The position numbers and the translations under genes are program-made. From Atrichornis clamosus (lineage: Eukaryota > Chordata > Aves > Passeriformes > Menuridae): 64,000 bases of DNA. This document shows positions 1-59,050 of this stretch, piece by piece (within the stretch, counting starts at the first letter, position 1; each line of letters begins with the position of its first letter). Where the stretch lies: NCBI GenBank assembly GCA_013400975.1, contig WBMZ01011878.1, positions 248,001-312,000 of the forward strand. The letters run 5' to 3'. Under the pieces are notes generated by a model. The model had not been told where the DNA came from and did no database searches. It saw only the letters and a program-made list of their open reading frames with translations.

Positions 1-1239
1 TTAAGGAAGGGAAAACCCATGCTTTTTATAACAAATCTTTCAGGAACAGATGGGAAAGTGGAAGCTGTTACACATAATCTCTTCAACTCTGTTTGTTAGG
101 GGTAGGGGGTGGGTATAGAATTGGAGAAATTTAGTATCTGAAATTCAAGCTGAGAGGAAAGTTTTGTGGGCTGAGCAAGGGTGGGGAGCGTAAAGATGAA
201 TGGAGGGAATCATCTAAGATAAAGTAATTTCCACACTGCTCAATTTTTCAGTGTTTAAATTAATTTCTTTATCCTAAATTAAATGTATGAACAACATTTA
301 TACTTGAAATTGCAGTAGCAAAACCAGATAGTTCAGATTACCATAGAAGCCTTGTTGGTGTGATAGTAAAAGCCGTGCTAACATTTTACCTCTCTTAAAA
401 AATTACACTGAGAAACTTGGGGGTGGTCATCTCCCATTTGTAGTGGCTTGGGGAAATTAAAAAATAAAGGGAGGTGGGATTTTGTGCAGCTGAGGACAAC
501 AAATGGCATGCTGGCTTTAAACTTTTGGATATATCATTAGTAGTTGTTTTGCCAGCAATAAGGATCCCTGTCCCTCAGATTTGAAAGGTAGTGAAGTCCT
601 CCCATAATGTGTCTGATTTTCTGTACTGTAAAGACCATACAAGAGAAGATGATGCTCATTTGCAGATAAGTAGCCAAATACTCAATATGGTACATAAAAG
701 AAGGTATTTCAGGTTTACATTCTTGCAAAGAATGGTAAGATGTACCTGGGGAATTTGTTCCTGATTATTTTTAGTGTTTAAGCAAGCAAGTAAGTAAATA
801 AATACATAAATATATTATGGTCTCAATTCTGTTAAAATAAATTAATTAAAATAATTTGCCGTTTACTCCTCTTAAAGAGACATTCAGTCAGCTTTGTGTG
901 CACACTAAGCATAAATGTTCACCTTCTATTAAGTGAAAAGAAAAGATCCTAAAAATAGAAGTACAGTTGTGAGAGTTGATTTACTTAGAAATAGGAGTTT
1001 CAAAATGTGAGCCTTGAAACACATTAAAATATATATGGTTTGTGCAGACTTTAAACTATTTTAATATGTAAACTACTGAACATATTAAGTGTGATGCTAA
1101 CATCTGTTTTTTATGTCTTTATCTCAGATTATCTCAGACTGAGATTCTATAGTGAAGTTCAATACTGATCTCAATTGTTTTCGTGCTGTTGCAACTGACG
1201 CTTTCCTATAGCTGTCTCTTCCTCTTTCTTTCTTGCCAG

Positions 1240-1280
1240 CTTTAGCTATATTATGAAAGGACCATGAGCTGAACCTTGCT
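1240..1280 (+). other. Candidate 41-nt non-coding or alternative exon
   Basis: A long pyrimidine tract ending in TTGCCAG precedes 1240, and a consensus donor (GCT|GTAAGT) follows 1280. The 41-nt interval is not a multiple of three and contains a stop in the frame that would join phase 0 to the exon at 4957. If it is used in MTFR1 it is a 5' untranslated exon or a frame-breaking alternative exon. It may equally be a chance pair of good splice sites. Confidence 0.25.
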
Positions 1281-2172
1281 GTAAGTCACTTCATTTAAAA
1301 AAACAGATCAAATCTTACTTGCATCATCTGAGGGTGCCTGTATGTAATCAGTGTTTCTAACCCCAGAGCAGCAGATTTTCCACAGGTCTTCATTTTCCAT
1401 GTGATAAATGGATGAGAGATATTGAAAGAATATCTCTGTAATGTTCATACTTATCTTCTAGTATGCTTTTGTTTAGCTAGTCTGAAAAAAAGAAGAGTAG
1501 CCTAACATTTTGATGTTTGAGGTCTACTGACCATTGCGTCTTTCTCTGTGGATCTTGTTGTGGTCAACATTTAAATTACTTGCTAAATGCTAAAATGCTG
1601 CTTATGTATTCAGTATGAGGTGGCAGAACTTACATACTTTATGTACTCTATATGGCATGAACAAATGAAAATAGTTCATATAGGTCTTTTTTATGTTATA
1701 TTTTTAGATTTATTTGTAGTCTTTAGGAGAAAATAAAGTTAGACTTACCTAGATAGATTCAAACTAGCCTAATAGCCTAAACTAGCCTACGTAGATTGAA
1801 AAAAACCTACAATAGTTTCTCTCAAGATAGTATCCTTCAGCTACAGCATCTCTGTTTTACTCCCATGCTTCTCCTGTCTGTCCGATGGATACCTGATAAC
1901 TCAGTAGAAGTCTCCTAATAAATTGGTGTGCATGTAACAAACATCTGAATTTACTGGGCTAATTTGAAAAATCATAGCAAGTTTGTCTTACTTGAAGAAG
2001 TATTTCAAGACGTTAAATACATAACTTAAATGTTTCATACATAACTGTATTAGTAATTTGAAACTAAAGGTTTTTATTCTGTCCTCAAATGTATAAAAAT
2101 ATCTGTTCTACTTCCCACTTTCTGGAGCAAACAAAAAAGCAGGGAACCTGCCCTGAGTCCTTGCCAAGCAGC

Positions 2173-2245
2173 GTTTCCGTAGTGTAGTGGTTATCACGTT
2201 CGCCTAACACGCGAAAGGTCCCCGGTTCGAGACCGGGCGGAAACA
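2173..2245 (+). tRNA. tRNA-Val (anticodon AAC)
   Basis: The sequence folds into a complete cloverleaf. The 7-bp acceptor stem pairs GTTTCCG (2173-2179) with CGGAAAC (2238-2244) and the discriminator base is A2245. The D-stem is GTGT/TCAC (G-U allowed). The anticodon stem is TTCGC/GCGAA with loop CTAACAC, which places anticodon AAC at 2206-2208 (valine). The T-stem is CCCGG/CCGGG with loop TTCGAGA. Internal Pol III promoter boxes are present: an A box around 2180-2190 and a B box GGTTCGAGACC at 2224-2234. CCA is not encoded, as expected for a nuclear tRNA gene. No run of four T is found until about 2467, so a standard terminator is missing. The 15-mer at 2273-2287 resembles a CR1 tail. A tRNA-headed SINE is the alternative, but all stems are perfect, which favours a functional gene or a very recent copy. 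Confidence 0.9.
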
Positions 2246-2272
2246 CTGGCGAGGCCGACTCTTTCTTTGGGA

Positions 2273-2287
2273 GTTGGACTCGATGAT
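2273..2287 (+). repeat. CR1-tail-like 15-mer downstream of tRNA-Val
   Basis: GTTGGACTCGATGAT matches the conserved near-3' word of avian CR1 elements. The sequence after it does not continue as a CR1 tail. It may be a degraded CR1 remnant, the tail of a tRNA-CR1 SINE, or coincidence. Confidence 0.3.
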
Positions 2288-3819
2288 TGTTTATGTGGCC
2301 TTTGCAGCTGGAGGTGCCAAAACAGTGCAGGGTGTGTAGTCTTCAGAAATCCGTGATGGGTCTGCAATCCACAGGTGTGTCTGTCCGTCTGTGTGTGCAG
2401 CATACGTGCACACTAAGGTAGGCAAAAACACCTGTGAAGGAAGGAGTTGGGGAAGCAACTACATAGTTTTCAGAGAAAGAAAAGCTGATTTATTCAGTTC
2501 CTGACATCTAGTAGAACTGGACCTCTGTTTTCAGCACTCTGTTCTCCATTTTAGGTGCTGGCAGAGCAGTTGTTCAAGTTTTCTTCAGCTGGTATTGACT
2601 GGAGGAATAGGGTAGTCACAGAGGTGTTTACAGGCAGGTGAAGGTTTTAAGAGATGGGTGTTGGCTTTTAACTTTTAAATTAAAGTAAAAATCTTGCATT
2701 AACTTGAAATTCAAATTCTACTGCTGTGGAAGGCTTTGTTGTTTTTAGGGATAGAGAAATGAAACATCTGTATATGGGCTAACAAGCAGATTCTGTGTAC
2801 ATATAAATACAAATAAAAAAGTAAGAAGAAACTTGTATCAGAATATACAAGAATATACAATATATAACAGAAGGCTTGCTACTAAATCTTGGATTAGAAG
2901 TTATTTATCTCATGATGCAGGAATACTGGCAGTGGTAAATATATTCCTACTGTTGATTTACAAAATTATTTTTGATTCAAGTATGTGTAGTGCCTTTATT
3001 TATAAGTGGCTTCAATCTTTTAATGGTAGTATTACTGCCAAAAAAATCTGTATCACCTGCAAGAAGTGGCTAATGTATTATGGATTTTTAAAATTGCCAT
3101 TAACATTAATATAGATGCTGTGGTCCTGAGAATTTCTATTCATTTAAAAAAAGAAAAATGCCAAGAAAACCTCAAACAGCAAAAATCCTAACATGCAATA
3201 TAGTATTCTCTAGACTGCTTTAAAGAGAGGCAGACTGTAATGGTATTAGGCACAACTGTTAATGTGATAAACATATTACCATCTGTGCTGATGCTACCTG
3301 GAAAAAACCCTGTTGTTTCCAAATGATCTGATGGTGCCAATACACACTCCTGGGATCTGTGATAAAGACTCACATAGAAGTTGTGAGAGTGTGAGGTGAA
3401 GATGACTAATCTCAATTTCTAAGGCTATTTGTAACAACTCCTGGGGAAAAAAACCAGCCCCAAGCCCACAAATTCTCTCTTCCTGGGAGAGAAGACTACA
3501 ACTACAACTAAAACACATGTAGATGTTCTTCAGAAATGGTTCCACCTCCTCCGGACTGCAATTCTGCTGTGACAGGTCTGCTGCAAATTCAGACTAATGC
3601 TGACATTTCACAGTAGTTTGCTGCAGGGTGGTTTGCTCTTACAGCATGGAGTTGACTTGAAAATTGACCCAAGTACTTATGGGCTGGATGCAGGCTGTCC
3701 TTGCAGACTGGCAATTGCTGCCACCAGCTTTGTCAGTATTCCCAGCTTCTTGGCCACTGCTGGCCACAGGCAGCACTCAAACAGCTGCAACGGCTTGAGC
3801 AGATTTGGCCTGTGGATTT

Positions 3820-3898
3820 GTAGGTAGTGTTGGGTTAACAGTTGGACTCCATGGTCTTAGAGGGCTTTTCCAACCTTAACGACTCTGTAACTCTATGG
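3820..3898 (+). mobile_element. CR1 LINE fragment, 3' end, plus orientation
   Basis: The words GTTGGACTCCATGGTCTTAG and GGGCTTTTCCAACCTTAA, then a short CTCTGTAACTCTATGG tail, are in the order of the CR1 3' end. Only the last 80 or so bases are recognisable, as is usual for 5'-truncated CR1 copies. Confidence 0.8.
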
Positions 3899-4956
3899 AA
3901 TACAAGCAAAAGAGGGGGCATAGTTGCATTAGAGAGATGTAACTCAAGGTGAAAGACTGAGCAGAAAAAATTGCTGGAACTTGTTTCAGTAGCTTTTATG
4001 TGCTGAGATACTGAGCCCAGACTGCTCAGGAGCCCAGTGACTGTGAACGCATGCCCTTGGCTGACCTGGGCAGCCAGTATTTCAAATGAGATTTGAGACC
4101 ATTTTGTTGAGTTGTGACTATGGAGCAAGTATTGATGGTCCAAAGAATTTTTCAAATCGCCATTCAGGTCACTTAACTGGAAACTGAAGAAAGGTTCCAG
4201 TCTCGGGAGCCTTGCTCACTTTTGGCTTCAAACAGTATAAAGCTAATTGCCCGAACCATGCTGCAAAATGGTCCATTTGTTTGGCATGTTGTAAATAAGA
4301 TTGTCAGCGCATAATGTATCATGTCATGGTTGCATCCTACCTTTCACTCAAAGTCTTTGTGATTACTGAGCAATAGAAATGGCTTTTTGCCTTGTTTTGG
4401 GGTTGCTTTGTGTGTTTGCTTTCCCCCCCCTCCCCAATGCAGTGTACATACTGCTTGTACAGAAGTTATGGAAGTTGTGGGAAAAGGAAAACTTCAGCAG
4501 AATTTCACTTTCAAAATAACACTAAATCAGAGCAAAAGACTTAAGAAGTACTGGTAGCCTTAAATGTCTCTTTTAACTACTGGTCATGAATATAATTTAC
4601 AAACATACTATTTGAGTTAATACAGCAAACTGTGTGAGAATGTTGATGTTTGTTTGTCTTCAAGGTAACAATTTGCATTGGATTTTTAGTGTTCAGTAGT
4701 GTCATGTGATGGTGTCTGTAGTTAGCCATGGACCTCTGCAAAGTGTTCAGCAGACTAGATTGAATAGTTTGAAGTCAGTGAAATGGCTCTGGACCAAAGG
4801 CATGACAGAAAAAAGTGTGTTAAGTCTGCATATGTGTTTTGTGCATGTATGTATTAATAGTTACATGTAGCCTCAGTAGAAGTATTGGGTAACATAAATG
4901 TGACTTAGGCTGGGAATATTGACTCCAAAATCTTCAATCTTGTCTTTAAAATTTAG

Positions 4957-12293
<7,337 letters not shown>

Positions 12294-12462
12294 TGTGTTA
12301 AGATTATTATGCGAAAGACTGTTGAGCTGCTTTGTCTGAAATATTTTATTTTGCAAATAGCACTAGTACTGAGAGGTCTCTTTCTTACAGCACAGAAAGA
12401 CCTAATGTGAAATGTAGAAATGAGGCACTAAACATGTTTGTATGTATGTGATTTATCAGGGG

Positions 12463-12468
12463 AATAAA
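12463..12468 (+). terminator. Candidate proximal MTFR1 poly(A) signal
   Basis: AATAAA lies 170 bases after the stop codon. It may give a short 3'UTR form. Confidence 0.35.
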
Positions 12469-13911
12469 TTGGACCGTTATACTCAGGTATTAATTTTGTA
12501 CTCAAGCCTGGCTTTCCACTCAGACTTATGTGATGGGTTTACTTTATTAACACTAAGTTATATATATAACATTCTTTGTGCATAACTGACCACCTTAAAA
12601 ATTTGTGTACATGTTAATAATGATGATGATACACCTTTAAGTTAATATCAGTTTTATGTGAGCTCTACCTATAATTTGCACTACAATGTGTAATTTGATA
12701 CTGAAATCTTCATGTTGAAGTCTTTCTTTTAAACTTAACCGTAGCAAATTTTTAGCCCAAAGAAAACTTGGAAGCACTCTGCTTCTTACTGAAACAAAGG
12801 GAAAACTTGAATCTGCTGCAGAGGTCAGCTAAATTTTACACAGTAGCACGTTTTTGTGCACAGTTTTTTGTTTGTTTCAACTGAGCTTGCAAGGGTAAGA
12901 TAGTAAAACCTGCTTGCATCATCCTGTGGCCATTATAAAGAGTGAGTAAATCATGCTGTGGGAGCCTCTGTGAATAGGCAGTCCAGTGAATTTAAAATAG
13001 TCAGTGATAGCAGCAGAGTAACATAGTAACAGAGTATGTGTTAATTAGCATAAAGCAGTGCAGGTAAGAACACACAGTACTGTGGAGTGCAAGTTGCCAA
13101 AAGCAGGCCATCTCTGCTGCTCTCAGAGAAGCTGGTGGACACTCCCCAGCTGTCCTGGCTCCCTGGGTATGTTTCTGGCAGCTGGGCCTGCACAAGCCCT
13201 CACGGCTCTGGTTACAGGGAAGAGATGGGATAAGCTGTTGCCCAGAAACCCATTTTCCAGGGGAAGCCCTTCTGGGGCCTTCATGCAGCCTCTACTTCCT
13301 GTCAGACCTCTCCCAACCACACCCAAGCTCGTGGCTCCAGCCACAGGTGTAGAAAGGGCTCAAGCTGAGAACAGGTCAGGTTGAAAAAAGCTGTTCAGGG
13401 ACCAAGAGCTGCAGCTTGGCTGCACACTGAAACAAAGCCACGGTTTGCTCTGACCGTAGATGAGCAGAGAAAATGAGCTGGGTGTTTCGGTGCTCTGAGC
13501 TGATCCTGGCTACTGGGACAACTACAACTGCCTCTGGGAGCTTCTGTTTCCTAGGAAAAGACAAAAGCAGCACTTCTTTATCAAAAGACAGCTGACTGAA
13601 GATAGAGAAGCTTTGCTGCTTATAACTGGAATGTAGGTTGTACATGGAGGAGCATGTTTTCCGGTGTGGAACTTGAAATGGTGTTAACACGTACACAATG
13701 TAACTTCCTTCCAAAACGCTCTGCCATCAGTCCTACTGATAGGCCATTCGATCCTCAAGTTCTTTTAAGTGCCTTTAAAACACCTTTTTCAGAGTTAATT
13801 TTGGTTTTAAGTTTTGTATTTTATGCTCTATTGCCACTATATAAAATTAAAAGCAGATAAAATAAACACGGCATATTTGATTTGTGGTACTCTACAAATG
13901 ATAGCAGCTGC

Positions 13912-13917
13912 AATAAA
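13912..13917 (+). terminator. Candidate distal MTFR1 poly(A) signal
   Basis: AATAAA sits in GCAATAAAGTTTACATTCTG, followed within 30 bases by GTTACAGTG. A second AATAAA lies about 50 bases upstream. Confidence 0.45.
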
Positions 13918-14072
13918 GTTTACATTCTGTTACAGTGACAATAAATCAATGTAGAGACAACCTCCTTGCATTTCCTCCAGGACTGGTCTGCTTACCTCAC
14001 TGTGCAGCAGGAGTAACTCTAGGGTTAGTTGTAGAACAGCCCTGCACCGTTAATTCAGTTACACGCAGATTA

Positions 14073-14092
14073 AACACACACACACACACACA
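14073..14092. repeat. (CA)n microsatellite
   Basis: About ten CA units lie between the convergent genes. Confidence 0.9.
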
Positions 14093-14600
14093 AAAAGGTT
14101 CTCGAACCACTGAGAAATTGTGCCTCACCACACACACAGCAGGAAGGTACTCGTTCATCAGCCTCTCCAGCCCCTGGTACAGCCCATTCCCCTGGCAGTG
14201 CCATTAAATAACTAACTAGTAAAACTCAGGATATCCCTTGACCTATTAAACTAGGCTAAAACATGAGAAAAGCCCACACCAGACACTGCCCGTTTGAACT
14301 GGGGTATCCAGCCCCAGAAATGGAGTGAGCTTTATCAGTGGGGTGAAACTATTGTAAAAGAAATGTCATCTGTGCGAGAGAATAAAATCACAAAGCTGCC
14401 ATCAAATAACTTTTATACTGTACCTTAATTCCTGTCTTTTAACTTGAAATCTTTACACACGCAATGCCACTGCCGACAGAAAAACACCTCAACAGATCAA
14501 ACCAAGGCCAGCCACAGACGCCTGCAGAGCCCTTACACGTAACCTGGGGCCTGTTTGTGTGTGAACAGTGCTGGGAGCAGGTCTGTGAATTACAGCAGTT

Positions 14601-14627
14601 GGGGGGGGGGGCCTGGCCCCCCTCCCC
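14601..14627. repeat. G11 run with complementary C run (hairpin or G-quadruplex prone)
   Basis: Eleven G are followed by CCTGG, six C, a T and four C. The G and C runs can pair over at least six bases around a CCTGG loop. The location, between two convergent transcription units, is notable. Confidence 0.75.
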
Positions 14628-15555
14628 AACACATTTCTGGGCTCCCGTGGGCTGTCTGGGGCTGTGGTGCTTCAGGTCCTGGGCCTGGCACACGTGCAGC
14701 CTCAGCTCTCACGTGAAATGCTGAAGCTGCAGGAATGTTCAAGTTCAGTGTAGATTTGCAGAAGACACTTCTAGATAGCATGGTCAAGAAAAGGCATTAT
14801 TTTTTCTTTTAATTCAGTCCAATGTCCAGAGCTTCCATGTACACTGAGAGGTGGGATTAGAACCAGTCTTTCTAAACCCAGCCTCGTAGGAAAAGACAGA
14901 GGCCCCTTTCCAGGAAGAGTGGCTTAGAACAAAACTACTCATGTGTTTACTTTTACACTTTGACAAGCTGTTCTGGTTGAGCAGAGGACAGCAAGTTTGC
15001 ACAATGTTAAGCACAGGCTCTTTATAAATACTCTATTGAAATACTGCTATATACCTATTTATAAATTCATTAATCTTAATTTTTGTTGAAATTGCATATA
15101 AAAATATGCGTGTAACAAGTAGCAAAACTTAAAATACAGTTGATGCTCTTTAAACCAAGTTAGTTTTTTACAAACATCACAGAAGGCATCAGATACTGAT
15201 TTTAGTGGTCATTTTAAAATTAGCTGCAGGCTTGGCATACGTTTTATTCAAAAAGGTCCGAGAGGAATCAGTAGTTTCTCACATTTAACCCTACAAACCC
15301 CTACAGGCTGTAAGGAAGCTTAGCTGCAGTTTCTCTCCAGGAGGTTACTCACAGTCATTACCTCTGCGTTCTCCCAGCTTCAAACAGCACTGGCCAGAAC
15401 CAGCCTTTCATAGACAACCTGTTAAAAAAGGCCTCTCTGTTCCTGCAAGTGACAGCCAAAGCTCATTGTTCCATCTGATCCTTCTCGGCTGGAGTCAGAC
15501 AACAGCAAGAACTCGCACTGACAGCGAAGGAAGGAACTTCACACAGGTTCAAAAG

Positions 15556-17467
15556 AATGGTTTCATTAGAAATTTATTTCTTTAAACATGGCCACTTTGA
15601 GATTAATGATACTACTTCAGGGAACATGAAAGAATAATAAACAATTTTAGAAGGGAAACAATCAGGTAAGTCAGGATTTGCTTTTCAAACAGTAAAAGGC
15701 CAAGCTCCAAGAGGCAATAAATTTTGGCATACGAGGACTAGTATTTTCAAATCCAAAAGTTGGCTTAGTTTTACAGTGGAAGCTGACTGCAACCTTAGCT
15801 ACCTTTCCACAACGCTAGACTCAGTCATAACTTAAATGTACAGGAGCATAACGTGAGAATATTTTGTTTTATTAATTAAAAGTTAACAGCAACAGGCACA
15901 TATTAAAATGAATATGGCAAAGCCTTTACAAATGGCTTTACGCTGAAGCTCTCTCCCAAAAATGGCTGTTGCAACAAACTGTAAACAGAATTAATAAACA
16001 GTCTTTTACAATAATAACAGGGAAATACAAATGAACTAAAAGAAAGCACCAGTTTCTCAAACTAGATTACAGTTGTGCTTACTGTACTTAAAACAATGTA
16101 AAACAAATTACAAAAATGGAATGTTTTAAGTTTAAAATTAGTCCTTTAATTTTGTCCTAAAAAACATTTTCTCCTTTTCCCATCAAAAACCCATCAGTGG
16201 GTAATGTTTCAGTAGAGGGAGGAATACGTAAACAATGCACTTCTTTTTTATTATTTTTTTTCAAATCAAAAACAAATTTGGTCACTTAGCTTTGTGCATA
16301 GTTTAAGGCATCTGTAGCAATTTGTTACAGTTTCCTCCCCAGTGTGGCTGTTCATGAAATTGTCACATTCTAAAGAATAAATTAAAAGAACAAAAAAAAA
16401 GAAAAAATGTTGCCGTTCAAACCCTTCCCCAGCCCTCCCGCCCTCCCCCGTCCCAAACGTACTCACACACCCACACATACACACACGCTGCAGCGAAAGG
16501 GGCATTTGTACCCTTGTTCTGAAGGACACGCTTCCCATCCCACTTTATTTCAGATTGGCAAATACCCTGAGCTGATTATGGTGTTTAGACATTCCACCTT
16601 TTTCTTGCATGTGCAGTTCAAGTGTACAATAGTGAAAACAGCATGCGATGTTCCCACTGCAGAATCGCAATGCAGTTCGGACACCTCCCCCCACCCCCAC
16701 CCCTTCCCTTCCCAGATTCAGAAGTGTTTTCTCGCCGTTAAAAAATTGCATTCCCATACAGCACTGGAGTAAAGCTTGGCTGTGCTCTATGATGAATGCT
16801 CAGTTCCCAGTGCACAAACAAAATTATGGCAAATGGGAGGCTTTTCTGGCATCCAAAGAAACAAGAGCTGCAGTCTCAAATTTGATCTTTTTCTTTTAAA
16901 AAAGCAAAAAATCCAAGTTAGTGGTTCCTTCACAGCCATGCGCAAAGGTTAAGTCTAGAACCGATAGTTTCAGAGTACATTTGTAAACATCAAGTCTTGC
17001 CAGAGGCAGCAGAGGATGGGCACTTCACATTTCCATATTAAAACAGGGACTGAGTGGAAGGTATGCTTTGAACACGTTTACGCAAGTCTTGCTAAATTCC
17101 AAGGGAGTGGAACAATCCATGTCAAGTCTTAGATTTGAAGACCGTATTCCAAGTATCACCAAAAATCCAAAGCCATGTGGCACAATGAAGCTTTTGTCCC
17201 GTTGCTCCAAGGCTCAGTCACTGCTGTGCTTTGCATATTCAAGGTTCCCAACGAAAACCAACTGAGGCGGGTGCATATTGCTCTATGTTCAGATCTTGCG
17301 GCTTAAAAAAATTCTGGTTCAAATGGTCTGTGTCAAAGGAAAACTTGGAAATAAATAATGCTGGCATCATTTTACCATTATACCAAAACCTTGGGCTGGC
17401 ACGTATCTCCTTTAATCCAACCATGCAGATACCAAGAGAAGAGGCAGTTTTGTCATGAAGATTGAGG
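15556..17467 (-). other. PDE7A: Probable PDE7A 3'UTR
   Basis: The sequence follows the PDE7A stop on the minus strand and has no further coding similarity. AATAAA (TTTATT on the plus strand) occurs at 16544-16549, 15868-15873, 15573-15578 and 15243-15248. A long 3'UTR is usual for this gene. The lower border is a guess based on the 15573-15578 signal. Confidence 0.5.
15573..15578 (-). terminator. Candidate PDE7A poly(A) signal
   Basis: On the minus strand AAAGAAATAAATTTC is followed by TTCTTTTGAACCTGTGTGAA, a T/GT-rich downstream element. Other AATAAA words lie further upstream and downstream, so usage is uncertain. Confidence 0.35.
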
Positions 17468-58869
<41,402 letters not shown>

Positions 58870-59050
58870 TGGCTCACCCCGAATACCTGAAGCATAATCC
58901 CCCCCCGATGGCGGCCAGTGCTGAGAGCAGCAGGGCACAGCAGTGAGGCACAAGGCACGCAGCAGCTGTCACCTGACAGCCCCTGCAATGTGCTCTGCCC
59001 GGCTCCTCTCACTGCCAGCACTGGACTCAGCAGGGAAGTTTTACAACCAG
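58870..59050 (-). promoter_or_regulatory. Putative PDE7A2 promoter and 5' leader
   Basis: A GC-rich patch of about 180 bp in an otherwise AT-rich region lies directly upstream of the PDE7A2 start codon. It contains a paired E-box and no obvious TATA box near a predictable start. Transcription start is not determinable from sequence alone. Confidence 0.5.
58963..58975. promoter_or_regulatory. Paired E-boxes upstream of PDE7A2
   Basis: CAGCTG (58963-58968) and CACCTG (58970-58975) are separated by one base, 94-106 bp upstream of the ATG. Both are of the type preferred by MyoD-family and E-protein dimers. They also lie within a 7-bp inverted repeat (58965-58980). Confidence 0.5.

Larger units (their letters stand above)
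1..4956 (+). other. Non-coding DNA upstream of the first visible MTFR1 coding exon (probably an MTFR1 intron)
   Basis: No long or recognisable coding sequence is seen on either strand. The stretch holds a tRNA-Val sequence near 2.2 kb, a CR1 tail near 3.85 kb, a candidate 41-nt exon at 1240-1280 and otherwise AT-rich unique DNA. The exon that starts at 4957 begins in phase 0 and aligns about 53 residues into the vertebrate MTFR1 protein. An earlier coding exon must therefore exist upstream, and I searched this stretch for it without success. The intron assignment is an inference from that. Confidence 0.6.
12294..13935 (+). other. MTFR1: Probable MTFR1 3'UTR
   Basis: No splice signal is needed after the stop. 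AATAAA occurs at 12463-12468, 13861-13866 and 13912-13917. The last is followed by GT-rich sequence, so a 3' end near 13.93 kb is plausible, and a short form ending near 12.49 kb is possible. A GC-richer patch at about 13.08-13.38 kb carries a 108-codon open frame without recognisable similarity. Confidence 0.6.
13936..15555. other. Convergent intergenic segment between MTFR1 and PDE7A
   Basis: The segment lies between the likely 3' ends of the two genes. It holds a CA microsatellite near 14.08 kb, a G-run/C-run hairpin near 14.61 kb inside a GC-rich patch (14.46-14.72 kb), and AT-rich DNA. No gene is seen. The exact borders depend on which poly(A) sites are used. Confidence 0.5.
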
